In this document: one piece after another, positions 1 to 15,100 of the stretch | How positions within the stretch are numbered: position 1 is the first letter of the stretch | How the letters are laid out: every line of letters starts with the position of its first letter | NCBI RefSeq assembly: GCF_905404315.1 | Contig: NC_066268.1 | Location: 10,640,001-10,704,000, forward strand | Direction of reading: 5' to 3' | DNA length: 64,000 bases | Source: Leptidea sinapis | Taxonomy: Eukaryota > Arthropoda > Insecta > Lepidoptera > Pieridae | Notes under the pieces: generated by a model | The model's input: only the letters and a program-made list of their open reading frames with translations | Database searches by the model: none | What the model was told of the DNA's origin: nothing | Program-made: the position numbers and the translations under genes

Positions 1-204
1 TTATTCTCTATTATTAAGTAAAGCATATTAAGAAACTAAATAGTATGAAATCGCTCAAAAGTTGCAGAAATAATATGCAAAATTTTCAAATTTAAGTGAA
101 ACAATCAGGCCATATAATTAGAGACAGCGTGAAATAGAAGAACATTTGGTTTATTATTATCCCTGCAACTCATCTCTGGTTTGGTCAGTATCAGCTCGAC
201 CCAT

Positions 205-590
205 TTGACCACGTGCAACGCAGAGCAGCTCGAATTGTCGGGGACCCAGTCCTCTGTGAACGGCTGAATCACTTGTCGTTGCGTAAACGACGCTTCATAG
301 TGTGTGCGCCGTATTTATCACGGGGACTGTTCCGAAGAGCTGTGTCACCTGATTCCTGCTACCGAATTCCATCTTCGCACGACACGCCGCAAATTAGGAT
401 ATCATCACCACCATATGGATGTGTGGCGGTCCTCCACAGTGCAAAGAAGAAAGAAACTCTTTTTCAAAGAGCTTTCTTCCACGCATTACAAAGCTGTGGA
501 ATGAGCTTCCTTGTGCGGTGTTTCCCGTACCCATGCGCTCGTTTGTCTTCCTTTTCCATAAAAAAAATCTCAAAAGTGAAACGGGGAATG
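205..590 (+). mobile_element. 3' fragment of Jockey-type LINE (family B), RT C-terminus
   Basis: Decayed C-terminal reverse-transcriptase coding sequence followed by the family 3' UTR. The reading begins with QRRAARIVGDPVLCERLNHL, which is also the start of the matching segment of the better copy near 39420, and then drifts through several frames (FYRIYHG-like, HHHHMDVWRSS, LPRITKLWNELPCAVF). Five shorter minus-strand copies of the same 3' end lie at 8677, 27473, 40623, 49019 and 50907. The longest open reading here is a frame-shifted artefact. The element is 5'-truncated and dead. Confidence 0.8.
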
Positions 591-599
591 AAAAAAAAT

Positions 600-3063
600 G
601 GGAAAGACAGTTTTTATGTTACAAAGACTATAATAAAAATAATATAACTTAAAAAAGACGTCATATAGATATGTTATTTGTGCAAATGTTATTAACATAA
701 ACACTTATTACTGATCATTGTTATTGAACATAAGTCACGATTGCAACTCAATAAACAACACCTCAATAATTAATTATTGTAAGCTAAGTTGAGTAATTTG
801 CTAATAAATTATTTTCCATTCTTTTTTTTTGTTTGCTGTAACTCACATGCGCTTGCGGCTTGTGTAACTTTGTGAGCAAAATATAAATTCTTTTGCTATT
901 TTTCATGCATACATGTGAAAATAATCTATTTTAATTTTACTGCCATTACCTACCTTGGATAATTTGTACGTATAGATAGAGCCTCTTCCTGTTAGGCAAC
1001 GCATGACAACAAGCCAGGTTTATTAATTAAGTGTGCCTGACAGTTACGTCTTACACTGACGATTTGTAAGGCACTTTGTTTTAGTGTAGTAGTGAAAATG
1101 AAGGTCCACCGCTATTTTTTCGGCGCTTTCGTCGTTTTTTTGTCACAGTCTAACTAGACGTGTAGATTTATGAGACTAAAATGTTTTAAATAACCCAGAA
1201 TATATAATATATTTTTATAAGTCTTCATTGTCCTCAGATCAAATGCAAGAAACATTTGAGTATTTTTAATGTAAAATAATATGGCTTTTAATTGAAAAAA
1301 AAAGTATGTGCGTGTAACCTTTACGCGCGATTGAAGTAAAACTTAATAATAATTAACTTTAGGAATAATTAACAGGTACATAAATACACTGTAATAATTA
1401 TATGCTTACATTAATTAAAGCCGTATTACCAAGTAAGCACTCACGAATTGCTAAATAGCTGGGAGCATAGATCGATTTTTAGATTTTATTTGCTTTTTTT
1501 TTTCACGGTAATGCCGACGATATAACCTCATCTTTTTAGTTCAAAGTTGGCATTACATTCTTTACTTAGTATAAAAAAAAAGTTTATAATTATATTATTG
1601 TAACAAGCGATATTTTATTTATTTTACAGAGAATGATATAGAGTTACATAGTTACCTCGTAGTAGCGCCTAAAGAAGTTATAATTACTTCAAAAATCCAT
1701 TATTATTAAGTACATAATTTTAACGACTGACATTTTATGTATTTTTCAAAGAATATTATAATTTAATATTAATTTTTATTATTATTCAATAAAATATTAA
1801 CACTAACTTATTTTACAGGTCCGTAAATCAAGAACCTGATAATAGGGTCTTGATTTTCTGTTATATTTCCATTTATTAATGATAGAGTTATGAGTTCTCG
1901 GGACTCCACCATTTCATTTAACTGATAATTATTTTCATTTTATATTCTATATTAAATTTACTATAGCCACTAATGTCGTTCTATACATATAGACAATGCA
2001 CCTCATACAAAATCAAATCCGCAATATGGCACATGCAACAAATGACATTATAATAAGCTTCAACTGCTATGTCTATACATTTCTGCGTTTACTCCAGTTG
2101 CTTAAAATATTATTGGTCAATAGGCATCAATGGAAACACTATTTCAGTTTCAGCTGCGTATTTTGAATTTAGAACCCGATTAGGACAGTGACATCAGTGG
2201 AGTAGCAGTTAGGTATTTTTTAAACCCAGAAGAAAAAGAGCGTTCCTATAAGTTTTACGTTCATCAGTCTGACCCTATTTTCCGATGTAGATATGTTCAG
2301 TCGGAGGTTTTTTACGTTTTTAATCAAAAATTACTTTCATATTATAAAGGGGAAAGTTTGTATGTTTATTTCTTGGCTTGTGTTTATATCTGTTACTTCT
2401 TTACGTTCTAAACGGATTTGGATTTAATAAGTTAAGGTAACCTTTAATGAGAGAAATTAATACTCAAATATAATATTTTTAATAACATAAAATAATTAAT
2501 TAAACTGGTTATTTAAAATGTAAGGCTCCTTAAATTTAAATAAAATTTGTCTTTAAGACTTAGATATCTTTTTGGTATATGTGACAGCAAATTTGATTGT
2601 GCGTACACTTGGGGAAAAAAAAATCAAATTTTATGTATTACTTTTATTTTTGCGGTGGGATCTTGTACTATTGCGTTTAGATGTGGTTATATAAATAAGA
2701 TTTTATCCCCCTATTGATATTCTACGACTGAGATGCAGTTGTCAATGTCATTGTCAAAACTTACACAACAATTGTCAAACAAGCCAAATTTGTGTTTACA
2801 TTTTACAACTGTTTAGTGTTTACCTGTTGTTTTCTATTGGCATAATAAAATAAACCAACAATTAAAAATACATAACAAATTGGCTGTTAACTATATATGC
2901 TGGATTGTGAGTAACGGAAAGTATATATTGTTAAACACAGATGACTTTAGGACGTAAATATCAGAATAATTCTTCCGGGTAAATGGCTACATAATTGCAT
3001 GGATGTCTAACGATGCATGATCATGGTTAAGGTATTAATAGAGAATTGATTAACTATTTATAG
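600..3063. other. AT-rich non-coding stretch upstream of first visible exon
   Basis: No coding exon could be supported here. The stretch is strongly AT-rich and holds one interspersed repeat (966-1112). It is probably intron of the DOCK gene, because the first recognised exon at 3064 starts in mid-codon and needs an upstream exon ending with two bases of a codon. No such exon was found. Confidence 0.5.
966..1112 (-). repeat. Interspersed repeat family E, reverse copy
   Basis: Shares the words AAGCCAGGTTTATTA and GTCTTACACTGACGATTTG (reverse orientation) with copies at 14296-14412, 38118-38232, 49655-49781 and 49985-50085. Forward hallmarks are GTGTAAGACGTAGCTTGTCACG and CCTGGCCTGTTTTTATCGG. 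I do not recognise the class. Two copies flank an 18S rRNA fragment at 49782. Confidence 0.6.
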
Positions 3064-3136
3064 GAATGTTGGGGAGGTTCGTAAGGTCTCAACTAATCAG
3101 TCAAAGGTCGGGACGCTCTCTGGGTGTTCGTCTTCA
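3064..3136 (+). CDS. Zir: DOCK exon 1 (of those visible): N-terminal EVRK exon
   Basis: A 73-nt exon, acceptor TATTTATAG|G, donor TCTTCA|GTAAGT. It completes one codon and then reads NVGEVRKVSTNQSKVGTLSG followed by CSSS. The EVRK motif and the Ser-rich stretch ending CSSS match the N-terminus of vertebrate DOCK6/7 (AAEVRKQVS). It ends in phase 0, as the next exon requires. The exon is too short to stand out on its own; phase and homology support it. Confidence 0.85.
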
Positions 3137-6100
3137 GTAAGTGATATAAAATTATATGCTCCCATATCTTGCATGTATTCTTGTTGATAATAAATAAAAC
3201 TTATATTAATTGCTATTCAATTTTATAGCGTATGATTTCTTATTTAAGTATCATTTACTTCTTTGTGAAAATAAGCCTTTGAGAGGTAGTTCTACCATGC
3301 ATGATGTTACTATTAATTACATTGTTATTTTATTAATTTATGTATTACTCAGCTACCCTTTTATACTTCAATCAATCATATAATTTGCCTTAAGCTTCCA
3401 TTGTTAATTGTATTGCTTGTTTTTTAGATGTTGATTAACACATTTAAGAAACTCTTTATACATCTCCACATGTTTAGCACTACCATTCCATGAGTATGCC
3501 CAACTGTACAAGTGGTAATGATATTTTCATTAGTAATAATTATTTTTATGTCTTTATAATATTATAACACCCATTTTCTAAGATATTTCCTTAAACCTTT
3601 CCTAACCCCAATCAACCCAGCCAAAATAATCAGTATCTGTCAATAATAGTTAAAAAATCTCCTACTTGACATATTTTCTCAATAGAGTTAGGTTGAGGAA
3701 ACAGTTGTCAAACTCTATCTACCTTCCGGAAAGATCACAATTGAAACCATTATTATCATTTTCAGAATTTAATGTATTGTATTTCTAAAATATTATAATT
3801 TTAGTAGTAGAAGACATTGCTTTGCCATACAAATTATATCTTGTGAATATTTTGGCAATTAGTTAACTATGAAAATATAATTAACTCTCATAGTTGAAAA
3901 ATGTAACATGAATTGAATGGTGGCTTGAAAAAAGGGTGGGACTTAAAGTTCATTGCTGTCTATTTATTGTAATAGTCTTAGTAGCTTAGACCCATTGAAA
4001 TGTAGCGTAAAGACATTCACGCAAAAGCAGCATCCTATAATATTCAATACCAGTTGAAATGTGAACATGTGCAGAGTGTTTTACTTGATTTGAAGCTATT
4101 ATTCATCCAACATATTAATAAAATTATATAAAAAGCTATGAAAGCCCTTGGTTGTGTAATAAGAAGCTCAAATGTGTGGGAGGCTCCATTGCACAGGATG
4201 CACGCTAGATTATGGGTACCACAACTGCGCCTATTTCTGCCGTGAAGCAGTTATGTGTAAGCATTACTGTGTTTCGGTCAGAATGGCGCCGTAGCTAGTG
4301 AAATTACTAGGCAAATGAGACTTAACATCTTATGTCTCAAGGTGACGAGCACAGTTGTAGTGCCACTCAGAATGTTTGGGGTTTTTTAAGAATCATGAGT
4401 GGTACTGCATTGTAATGGGCAGGGCGTTTCAATTACCATCAGCTCAAAGTCGTGCTTGTCTCATCCCTTATTTTTCATAAAAAAAAAAAAACACATAATT
4501 TCCACCAAATCAGGACATTGAAAATATTGTACTGCACCTTCTGTCATGGTAACTTAATAAAATATAGAACTTAATGTAGTAAAGAATATTCCTCTCAAAT
4601 GTGGAGTCTCCGGCATGCCAAATATATTTCTAGAATAGAAAATATCCACGATTAATTAACACATTTTTATGCTACCATACTAATGACCGATATGATTCAA
4701 AAGTCCTATGAGCAACATTGTAAAAAGGATAATTAACTACCCCTTTGTAAATGAGGTATGATCTCTGACATTGCTTTCTTCTAGAAAAGCTCATTATAAG
4801 GTTGATTACCCAGTTCTTCTCTCAAAAATTTTATTGAGAACTTCGTTACTGCACTATGCCATAACGATTTATTATATGCAGCCCAATCATCTACTAAATA
4901 CAACATAACAGTTATACACCAATCTAAGCAGTGAAACTAATAATTGATAGATTTTGAATACATCTTTTTATACAATGAAAATATTTTTGAATCAATAATC
5001 CTTCTCAGGTCTGAGGCAGACTCTTTTGAATGGGTGGTTTTTAACATTCAATAAGTGATTTTGAATCCTATTTTGAATGAAAATATCTGAATTTGAATCC
5101 ATTGACTAACCTATAAATACGAAGTGTGCTTATTATTGGAACATTTTGTGTTTTATAATTTTCCTTCTTAGTACTTCTATTGTCTATTGGTGAAGATCTC
5201 TAATTAGTTCTAAGTTGAATACTCTATTTTTATTATGAGTAAATAGCTATTGATATTCCTAGAAGCGAATAAATAATCATGATCCATCTTTTCTTACTTA
5301 TTTGAAAAAATTTTGTAATCTGTTTAATAAAGTTTGTTTCACACCAAGAACAGGGAATTTATTCAAATAATAAAATATTCATCAAACGATTATATAAAAA
5401 CTCTGTCACAACATGTGAATATGAATTAGTCACAGAATTTTCATTTTGTTAGATATCACTATCAGACATGATTGAACCACCGGACTATGAGGATGTGTGC
5501 GACAGAATGATGGGTGATCAAGATGCATTGGCATATCCAGCCAATGATATAGAGTTGGTCACGGTGCCTCGTAAGATCAAGACTCTAACACACATACTCC
5601 CTGATGAAGATTTGTGAGTATTCTAAACCACTTTCTAGTTCACCTAAATGAATAATATATAATTATTAAAGAACATGTTTCCCTGTATCCCATAGTTGTT
5701 TTTTTTTTTTTTTAAGTTTGGATTTAGTGTAAATATAAATATAATATTTGCAAATCTATGCATTTAGTTTCCAAATATTTTCCCTAACAGAATACCTACC
5801 TAATGATATAAATTTTAGACTTGACCTTCAGACTAGACATAGATTACCAGTTGGAAGCTCCTTTGCACAGGATGCCGACTAGATTATGGGTACCACAATG
5901 GCGTATATTTCTGCCGTGAAGCAGTAACGTGTAAACATTATTGTGTTTTGGTCTGAAGGGCGCCCTAGATAGTGAAATTACTTCACAAACGAGACTTAGC
6001 ATCTCATGTCTGAAAGTGACCAGCGCAACTGTCATCATCATCTGAATCATCAGCTGAAGGTCCTGCTCGTCTCGTCCCTTATTTTCATAAAAAAAACCTT

Positions 6101-9100
6101 GTTCATATGAAAATCTATAAAGTAAACTTTGCTAGTAAAATATGCAAGGCTTAAAATATTATATTTTGTATTAAATATGCTAGAAAAATTACACATTCAC
6201 TCTTTGTTTTAAGAAGTTTTTTTTTAATTATTTGTTGCAGGAGCAAAGCACCAATGTTTGTAAGGGACTGCATCAGCTGCTACACATCAGATTACACTGT
6301 GGTGGAGTACAAGTACAGATGCTACTCTGGGTCTACGTACAACCGTGACAAGCTGGCCGACAGGATTGATAGGCTGCTTGTGGCGCCGCCCCAGCAGTAT
6401 GAGATTGATGCCGAGTTTTCGGTGTCCACTGAGGAGCTTGCTTCACAACAGGTGAGTAATGAAGAAATACGTCAACACTGACATGTTTTTTATATAATAT
6501 AGATTAGTCATGTCCGTCTGTATGTCACAGCCACTTTTTTCCGAAACTATACGAACTACACTCTTGAAATTTGGTAAGTAGATGTATTCTGTGAACCACA
6601 TTAAGATTTTCACATAAGAATAGAAAAAAAAAACATAAAAATTTGGGTGTCCCCATACTTAGAAAAAAATTATATTGAGGTTATCAATATCATATTTTTC
6701 TAAACTGAATACTTAGCGAGAGATTAAAAAGGGTCCTTTTAAAATAAGAGAATAATATAACTAGAAAAATATATATGTATGTACATCATATATATTTTTT
6801 TTTAGTTTTCTCTCATGGTCATGTGACCATGCAAACTTCCACCGAAATTGGGTTTGAACGAGAGTTTTGTTTTTGTTTAAGTAGTTTTTTTAATACGTCA
6901 GAAATCGTTACAACGAACTACAAGAACTTTTGTATTATGTTACTTGCTGCCACGGAACCCTACAAGAGCAAGTTCGACTTTCAATAAAAACAAAAATCCT
7001 TAAAATAAAATATTTCTCGTGCTATTGCAATAAAAACAAAAATCATTAAAAAACAATATTTCTCGTGCTATTTTACGTGTGTAGAATAGCAATGTTGTAA
7101 TAAAGAAGGTATTAAATACAACCTTAAATGATTATATTATTATACCGCATAATTTATTTAAATAACGTGTAATTAAATATCATTCAATTATCTTTATACA
7201 ATTAGAAAGAAATTATTTTTTTTTATTTCAAAACATCAAAACTTGTATCTAAATTGAAATTGAAATTTATTTAATTCTCGTCCATTGGTTGTGGTTCTAC
7301 ACATATGAGTTAGAAGTATGATTGATACAAATGGTCTAGTTGACCAGTTAACGTCAGGGTGTCGAATTTACGTGCCGGTATGCGTGCGTATCGTAAAAAT
7401 TCACTCTGATAATTTTTCCCTAGCGCGCCATAGCAAGTATTACTTCAAAAAGAGAATTTTCATCTAAATTCACAGTTATCAACACAGTTCGACTCCCAGC
7501 CATCAAGTGGACGCCAGTCAGTCGCATCAATATCGTCGTCGTCATCATGCAACGAGACCCTGACCCCGCGAGGTTCCTGGGCCAGCCTGGACCTTCGCAG
7601 CTCATCATCTGACCCTTTACTACCAGATTTTTTTGACAAGAAAACACAGGAACAGATAGACGCCATTAATGAAGCTAGAAGGTATTAGAAGTGGGAGGCT
7701 CCTTTGCACAGGATACCGGCTAGATTGTTGGTACCACAACAGAGCCTATTTCTGCCGTGAAGCAGTAATGTGTAAACATATCTGTGTTTTGTTCTGAAGG
7801 GCGCCGTAGCTAGTGAAATTACTGGGCAAATGAGATTTAACATCTTATGTCTCAAGGTGAAGAGCGCAGTTGTAGTGCCGCTCCGAATTTTTGGGTTTAT
7901 CAATAATCCTGAGCGGCAATACTTTATAATGGGCAGGGCGTATCAATAACCATCAGCTGAACGTTCTGCTCGTCTCACCTCTTCTTTTTCGGTTTGTTTT
8001 GTGCTTTTATCTTATTCTTAAAGATATTAGATACACCTGTGAGTGTTTTGTGAAATAAATGTTTTTCTTTCTTTCTTTTTAATAAAAGAACAATAAAAAG
8101 TTAAATATTATAGATACGACATAACTATGCGTTCGTAATACTTATTAAGTGTTTAGCTAGGCGCTGCGTAGAGAACCGCTGACAACTGTGAAGGCTTGCG
8201 TGAAGCAGGGCGCGATGTTATGACGTCACGCCGTATGTTTTTTTTTAAATAATGGGGAATCGAACTTTATCAGACATACAAAAATAATGGCTTAATTTTA
8301 TTGAAAAAAAAACTAGTGTATTTCTAGCTAATTAGGCTATGCGCTTTTTTGCAAGTAAATATTATGTCTTAAAAAAACACGTCAAAGCCTAGCTGCGTTA
8401 AGGTGCAATATAAAATTATTTATTGGAATAAAAAAATACTACATTATAATATAGTGAGTTAAGATTAAAGTGATTATTATTGTTATTAATGAATGTATAC
8501 TTTTTCTAGATTGGAAAACAGACAGTCAGATTTACTTGGACTGTACTCACCATACCTGGATGAGGAAGAAGCAGTGGAGCGTCGGCTGACAGCGGAGATG
8601 CCGTGCGAGCTCATTGGGCATAGGATACTTGTCGTTTGTCATCAGCTAAAGTGAGCACCTACCCTTGTTGTCTTTTTTTTATGGAAAAGAAGGACAAACG
8701 AGCGTTTGAGTCACCTGGTGTTAAGTGATCACCGCCGCCCACATTCACTTGCAACACCAGAGGAATCACAAGAGCGTGGCCGGCCTTTAAGTAAGGTGTA
8801 GCGCTTTTTTTGAAGGTACCCATGTCGTATCGTCCCGGAAACACCGCACAAGGAAGCTCATTCCACAGCTTTGTAGTACGTGGAAGAAGGCTCCTTGAAA
8901 ATTGTTATTAAATTAAAATTTAAATAAATAAACAAATTAAATTATTATTTGTCGTAATATAATGTAATGATTACAGTATAGATAAAACCTCGTTTGATCT
9001 AAATCTTCCATTCCATAACTTTTCACGAGAATATAGAGATGCATTTATTGTACTCAATTTTTTTACCTATAATTTACATTTAAGTTTTTTTACTTAGACG

Positions 9101-12100
9101 TATAAGGTATTGACGATTTGACATGACTGTTGACACACTTAACATATATTGTAATTGAAATTATTTATAAAACGATGAAGGTGTAAATGTTGATTTAAAA
9201 TAGTGGCAATGAGTTTCTTGCCATTTCTCATTAAAGTTCACCCCTTTAAGAAGTGGCGGTAAAAATAAACACAAAAGAAATCTTTTCACATTCATTAGTG
9301 TCATTTGCTTGACCTACATGAATAATGTGATTTTGATTTGATTTGAATAATAATTTTACATCGTTTCAATTAATTTCACATTTAAACATAAACTCATATA
9401 TCCACTTTCATCAAATTTCGCTAAGAACTGTTTAAACTAGTCATTAGAGGCCATTAATTAAAACAGGTATTTGTCATGTCGCCACAGCAAAACACCGCTC
9501 ACAAAAAGTCTACTTTTTCGTTTGTCCTCCTATTCCATAAAAAAAAAAAGGATTAGGTAGAGCAAATAGGATTATAAATAAAAATGTTATAAATTATAAT
9601 ATTATTTGTGTTCAAAGCCGTTCCTACATTTAAGTTATTAAGTTAAATATCAAAAATAGGCGCATCATGCTTTGAGGGGTTTGGGTACCATGTGTAAGAA
9701 ATCTAAGGACCACACAGTAAAATTTAATACTAGGAAATTAAGTACTAGGTACGAGATTTTTTTATAAAAATAAGGGATGAGACGAGCAGGACGTTTAGCT
9801 GATGGTAATTGATACGCCCTGCCCATTACAATACAATGCCGCTCAGGATGCTCAGGAAAAACCCAAAAATTCTGAGCGGCACTACAATTGCGCTCGTCAG
9901 CTTGAGACGTAAGGGGTCAAGTCTCATTTGTCCAGTAATTTCACTAGCTACACCGTCCTTCAGACCGAAATACAGTAATCTTTACTCATTACTGCTTCAC
10001 GGCAGAAATAGGCGCCGTTTTGGTACCCACAATCTAGCCGGAATCCTGTGCAAGGACCCTCCCACTGGTATAAAATTACGTTACAAACACTCAAGTGGCG
10101 AGCTGTAAATAAGGGTCAACGTTCAGTTGATAGTAATTGATACATCCTGCCCCTTATAATACAATACAGCCCCTCCGGATTCTTAAAAATCCCAAAAATT
10201 CTGAGCGGCACTACAATTGCGATCGTCAGCTTGAGACGTAAGGTATCAAGTCTCATTTGCCCGGTAATTTCACCTCAGACCGAACCGTAAGTGCGTGCCT
10301 ACACAATACTGCTTCACGGCAGAAATAGGCACCTAATAATTTGGATGCTAAGAAGTTCTCTCTATTGACAGACTGGAACTGGACGTGGAGCCCCTGTTCG
10401 CGTCGATGGCGCTCTACGACGCCAAGGAGAAGAAGAAGCTGTCGGAGAACTTCTACTTCAACCTGAACTCGGAGTGCACGCGGCAGATGTTGTCGTCACA
10501 CGTGTCGCACGCGGACGTGTCCTCGTTGAGCCGCAGCGCCGTGTTCGACGTGCCCGCGCTCGCGGCCGCGTGCGACGTGTTCCTGGTGGTGCGACTGGAG
10601 AAGGTGCTGCAGGGAGACGTCAACGAGTGCATCGAGCCCTATCTCAAGGATGATAAGGTAAATGGACGTAGTTAAGCAGAGAGCACTCAAACCACACAAA
10701 GGCGCTTTTGAGTTCTAGGCATTTGAAGTTTCAGCTCAAAATAATCTTCCATATGAATATACTAGAAAAATTTCCAAAAAAAATATCAGTTTCCAGTTTT
10801 CACTACACGACAGTCGTCGACCTTTAGGAGTATGATGGCATACTTAACTCTATTTTGACCAAGTGTGGTTTGAGTCCTTTCTACCTAACTACGTCCAAAT
10901 CACATTCATAAATTGATTACATAAACAGGATATTAAATCTAGGCCTAAAGTTCCCTAATTTTTATAACAGGCATATATGTGAAAATTAATAAGGTACACC
11001 TAACAATATTTTTCAGAATTTGGTTATAAGCCTTTAAATGTTTGGTTATAGCATTTTTAAATGACGCTAATGACTTAAACGCGAAAAGGTCTAAGTGGCA
11101 AAGTTCGGTATTCATATAATTACCTACACACTCTTCTCATAAAACAATTTTTAACATTAACGGTCTTGCTATGTGGAATGCTAAGTAACGGTTTATTAAC
11201 ACATTTACGCTTACATCTACGGGGTACTCTAAATGTAATGTTGTGCAAGAGGGCTGGAACGTCAGTTATTGAGAATTTTGGAAAAAATGTAATGGGTGTT
11301 ATCATAATAATAATAATAATAATTTATTTCTCTTAAAATCATAGTTTACAGCAGCTAGTGGCCGGAGTCACCTTTTAAGCAAATAATGCCTGTACCAGGT
11401 GTCTCCACTCTTCCAATTCAGCATATTTAACAAAAGTTTTATTGACATGGTGGTGAAATAATAATAAAGTTATGAAATGAATATAAATTTAAAAAGGTTA
11501 TGAAATGAATATAAATTAACAATTTAAATATTTGGAAAGTTACTTTTGAACACCTTAACAATTACAGCGACAAAGATTTACAATTACGATTTTTAATTCT
11601 TATCGAACATGTAAGTCAATTTTTATTATTATAAACATAAATGATAAATATGTGTAACTATGTGTGAGTGTGTGTGTGCGTGCGATACTGTGTGTTTTTG
11701 TGAGTGTTGTGTGCGTGTATATATGTTAAGTGCGTGTGGAATATTTTCTGTCTGATCTATGTAAACATTGGATAAGTTATTATACTCTGTACATTATTTA
11801 AGTTGTTTAAGTAAAATCTCCGTTGCCTCATAGTCAAGAGACTTTAACCACTTCTCTACGATTTTTTTACAATCGTTATATTGTTTTGAGTGGATATGTA
11901 GTTTTTTATTTATTTTATTGTAAATTTGAGCTGAGAGACTATTGTATTGTGCGCTAGCAAACTTTGTTTTTGTTCGAGGGACTTTAGTTACGTTAGGTTG
12001 CCTCCTACTTTGTTTATTATTTACGAGATATGGTACTTCTTTATGTTTTTTGATTAAAACATGTTTCAGAAACAGTTTCCTCACAGAGAGTAAACCGCAC

Positions 12101-15100
12101 TCAAGGTAAAGTTGTTCTGTAGAATATCTGTAACGTTTGAAATACATGGCCTTAATCAATGCTCGTTGCGAGCGCTCAATGTCTAAAAACTTTATTTTTG
12201 CAGCACCTCCCCACACTGGAATGCAGTAGGTTAGGATGGATCCGTGTGCGAATCACTCGCATCCCATTAATTTATACATGTGTTTCCTATCATGTGTGCT
12301 ACACGCGTGTAGAACGCGGATTGGTTACAAGTGGGACATTATCTTGCCTGTTGGCGTTTGTAGTCAACATATGCGGATGAAAATCCCCATGACAGGAAAA
12401 CGGCCCTTATATAATAGATTTTAGAATGCACGCGTGATGCGTAGACTGCTATACGTTTTTCGTATCGCAGTATATATAGTTTTATTTACTTGCCTCTCAA
12501 GCTCTCTCTTATCAAAGCTGTAAATATAAAAAAAAAAACTATTTGTTGGAGGACTAAAAGAATTATAAAGTTTTATATAAGTACAACTGTGCCTGCTACT
12601 TCGCCACAGTGGAGTTGAATCTAACTCAGTTAGTTATTAAGTTAAATTGATTTTCCGTTATAATGACAATTTACATTATTTTAGGCATTTGTTACACCAA
12701 ACGGCCAAGTCAATCTATTTATTTAAAACATAAAAGATTTTTAAAATTGATAATATGCCTCTATAGTTTGGTTGGTTAGTTGATTCCGTAATAACTTAAG
12801 ACAGAAGGACCCTTAAGTAGGTACTATATAAATTAACCGATTTGGTATTGTAATACATCTCACAACTTTTTACGGTAGAAGAACTGAGTTGCGAGACTTT
12901 TTACATAACTTGTTTGATGTTATCTCATTCCTTTATTGTAGATAGTTCTTACTTTTATTCTTTTCCTGTACCTTCTACTTCTTGATTTCAACTAAATTTT
13001 TTTGAACTAAAAACTTGACTATATATTATATAATACTGCCACTAATCTTTTGTTAAATTGATATTATTGTTACTAATGATTTAGAAATATATTTTATAAA
13101 ATTTTCACGTCATAAATGTGGCAAACATACCAACATAAAACTATATACCATAAACTTAAACATCAATCTAACATGTTTATGCAAATAAAAACTTTGACTT
13201 TTGATACCAACAACTGGATTTTCTTAGAGCTCTCTCATTGTATTGGGCAGGGCGTATAATTTACCATCAGCTGAACGTCCTGCTTGTCTCGTCCCTAATT
13301 GTCGTAAAACAAAGTGCGTTTGTGTTGCGACAGAACCGCGAGAAGGTGCGTGCGTCGGCGGCGGCGGCTTGCGAGCGACTGGGCAAGTTCCGCATGCCGC
13401 TGGCGTGGACCGCGCTGTCACTCAGCCACGTGCTGGCGGGCGGGGCGCAGCCCGAGCGAGAGCCCGGCGGCTCGGGCCCCGCGCCCGACAGGGACGGCTC
13501 CAGCACCAACAGCCTCGGTGAGAGACTCCGCGCTCGACTCATGAGCAGGGGCGTGCGTACCATACAGGCAAATAGGCAGTGCCTACCTCGTTAAGAAACT
13601 TAATATATATAGCACTAGTGTTATAGTTTTTTTTAGTTAAATTTTGTTCCGTTATTCTTTAACCAATCCTCTATTAACTCAATACAACAGTATTGCATTC
13701 TAATGAATAATAATAATAATAGTACTAATGTACCTATTAAACATCCACTCATTAAACTAAAGTATTAGATTGACCAAATGGTCCGGAAAATGTATGCGAA
13801 ACACAAACAACTTCAATATTTAACCTCAAAGCCCAGTACTGTTCCCTACAAATTGATCTACAGTGCCTACCTTGTAGAAAACCAATGCACGCCTCTGGCT
13901 GTAGCTAAGATTTTGTTAAGAGTGGGCAGGCGTAGACATATCAAGATTAATTTATAATAAGTAACAAGAACACTTAAACACCGAAACCCGCGCCCCGCAG
14001 CTTCTCATACGTCGTATAAAGTAGATAATTGACAATTGGATTGTATGGGCTGAAAGTCTGAAACTATTAGACATACAAAAATGAGTTCTGAGGAACCATG
14101 TCATCGATATTAGTGACAAGAAAATCTGCATTCATAATTTAAAATAAAACTAGGACCAGGCATCGAAGCCTAAAGTATTGAAGACGTACATTATTTCTAT
14201 GGTCGATGTTTATTCTACATTCTTGTGGATATCTCAAGGATTAAGTGCACAAAACAAGTACAAGTTTAAGCATAAATTTAACACCAAAAGATAAAGTGAC
14301 ATACAAATCGCTAGTGTAAGACGTAGCTTGTCACGTACACTAAAGTAATAAACCTGGCTTCTTTTCATCGGTTGTTTAGCAGCAAGAGGCTCTATACAAA
14401 CGTAAAAATTATCTAAGGGGTAGCCCTATAGGGCAATGGAGAGGGCTATGCTCGAAGTTTCTTTGCGAGATTGAATCAGAAATGAGGAGAACCAAAGTCA
14501 CCGACATAGTCCAAATGATTGCGATACTGAAGTAGCACTGGGCAGCGCACATAAACGAACAGGTGGCCGCTGGAACAGTAAAGTCCTTGAATGGCGACCA
14601 CGTAACGGAAGACGCAGTGTTGGTAGGACCAACAAGATGTATCGACGATCAGGTCAAAATACGTTGGATGAGGGCAGTGCAGAACCGATCATCGTGAAAA
14701 TCTTTGGGGGAAGGCTTTCTCCAGCAGTGGACGTCTTTCGGCTGATGATGAGCCCTGTATAGCACAGCGATATCGTCGATGAATATGTCTATCCAAGCTA
14801 CCAAGAGAGTCCGCGATAAGCTGAATGAAACAACTTCGAAAACTCGTTTGATCCACCTGGGTCTTCCGCGTAGGGCCTCGCGGGCGTTAGGGTAACTGTT
14901 CGGGGCGATGGCCCCTTTCAGTGGTATAAATGCCGCCTGCTACTACAGGCGGAGCTTTGGGTGGGACCGGTTGGTCCATGGTGTCGTGTTCGGTGGTATC
15001 CTGCTGCAGTGCGATCGATCCCGTGTGGTTTCGCGAGAGATCTGCGGACTGTGGCAGGGTGTTTAGTCCGTGGTTGGCTTGCGCCCGCCGCTCAGTGAGG

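Noticed and set aside
213..647. 144-codon open reading as a host gene
   Set aside because: It is a frame-shifted passage through a LINE RT C-terminus and 3' UTR; the true motifs are spread over three frames.
2897..2906. ATGCTGGATT before GTGAGT as a possible first coding exon
   Set aside because: It would end in phase 1, whereas the exon at 3064 needs a preceding exon ending in phase 2. No homology to DOCK N-termini.
13224..13594. Several overlapping open readings on both strands around 13.2-13.6 kb
   Set aside because: GC-rich DNA of DOCK exon 7 suppresses stops in all frames. Only the frame with RLGKFRMPLAWTA has homology and correct splice phase.
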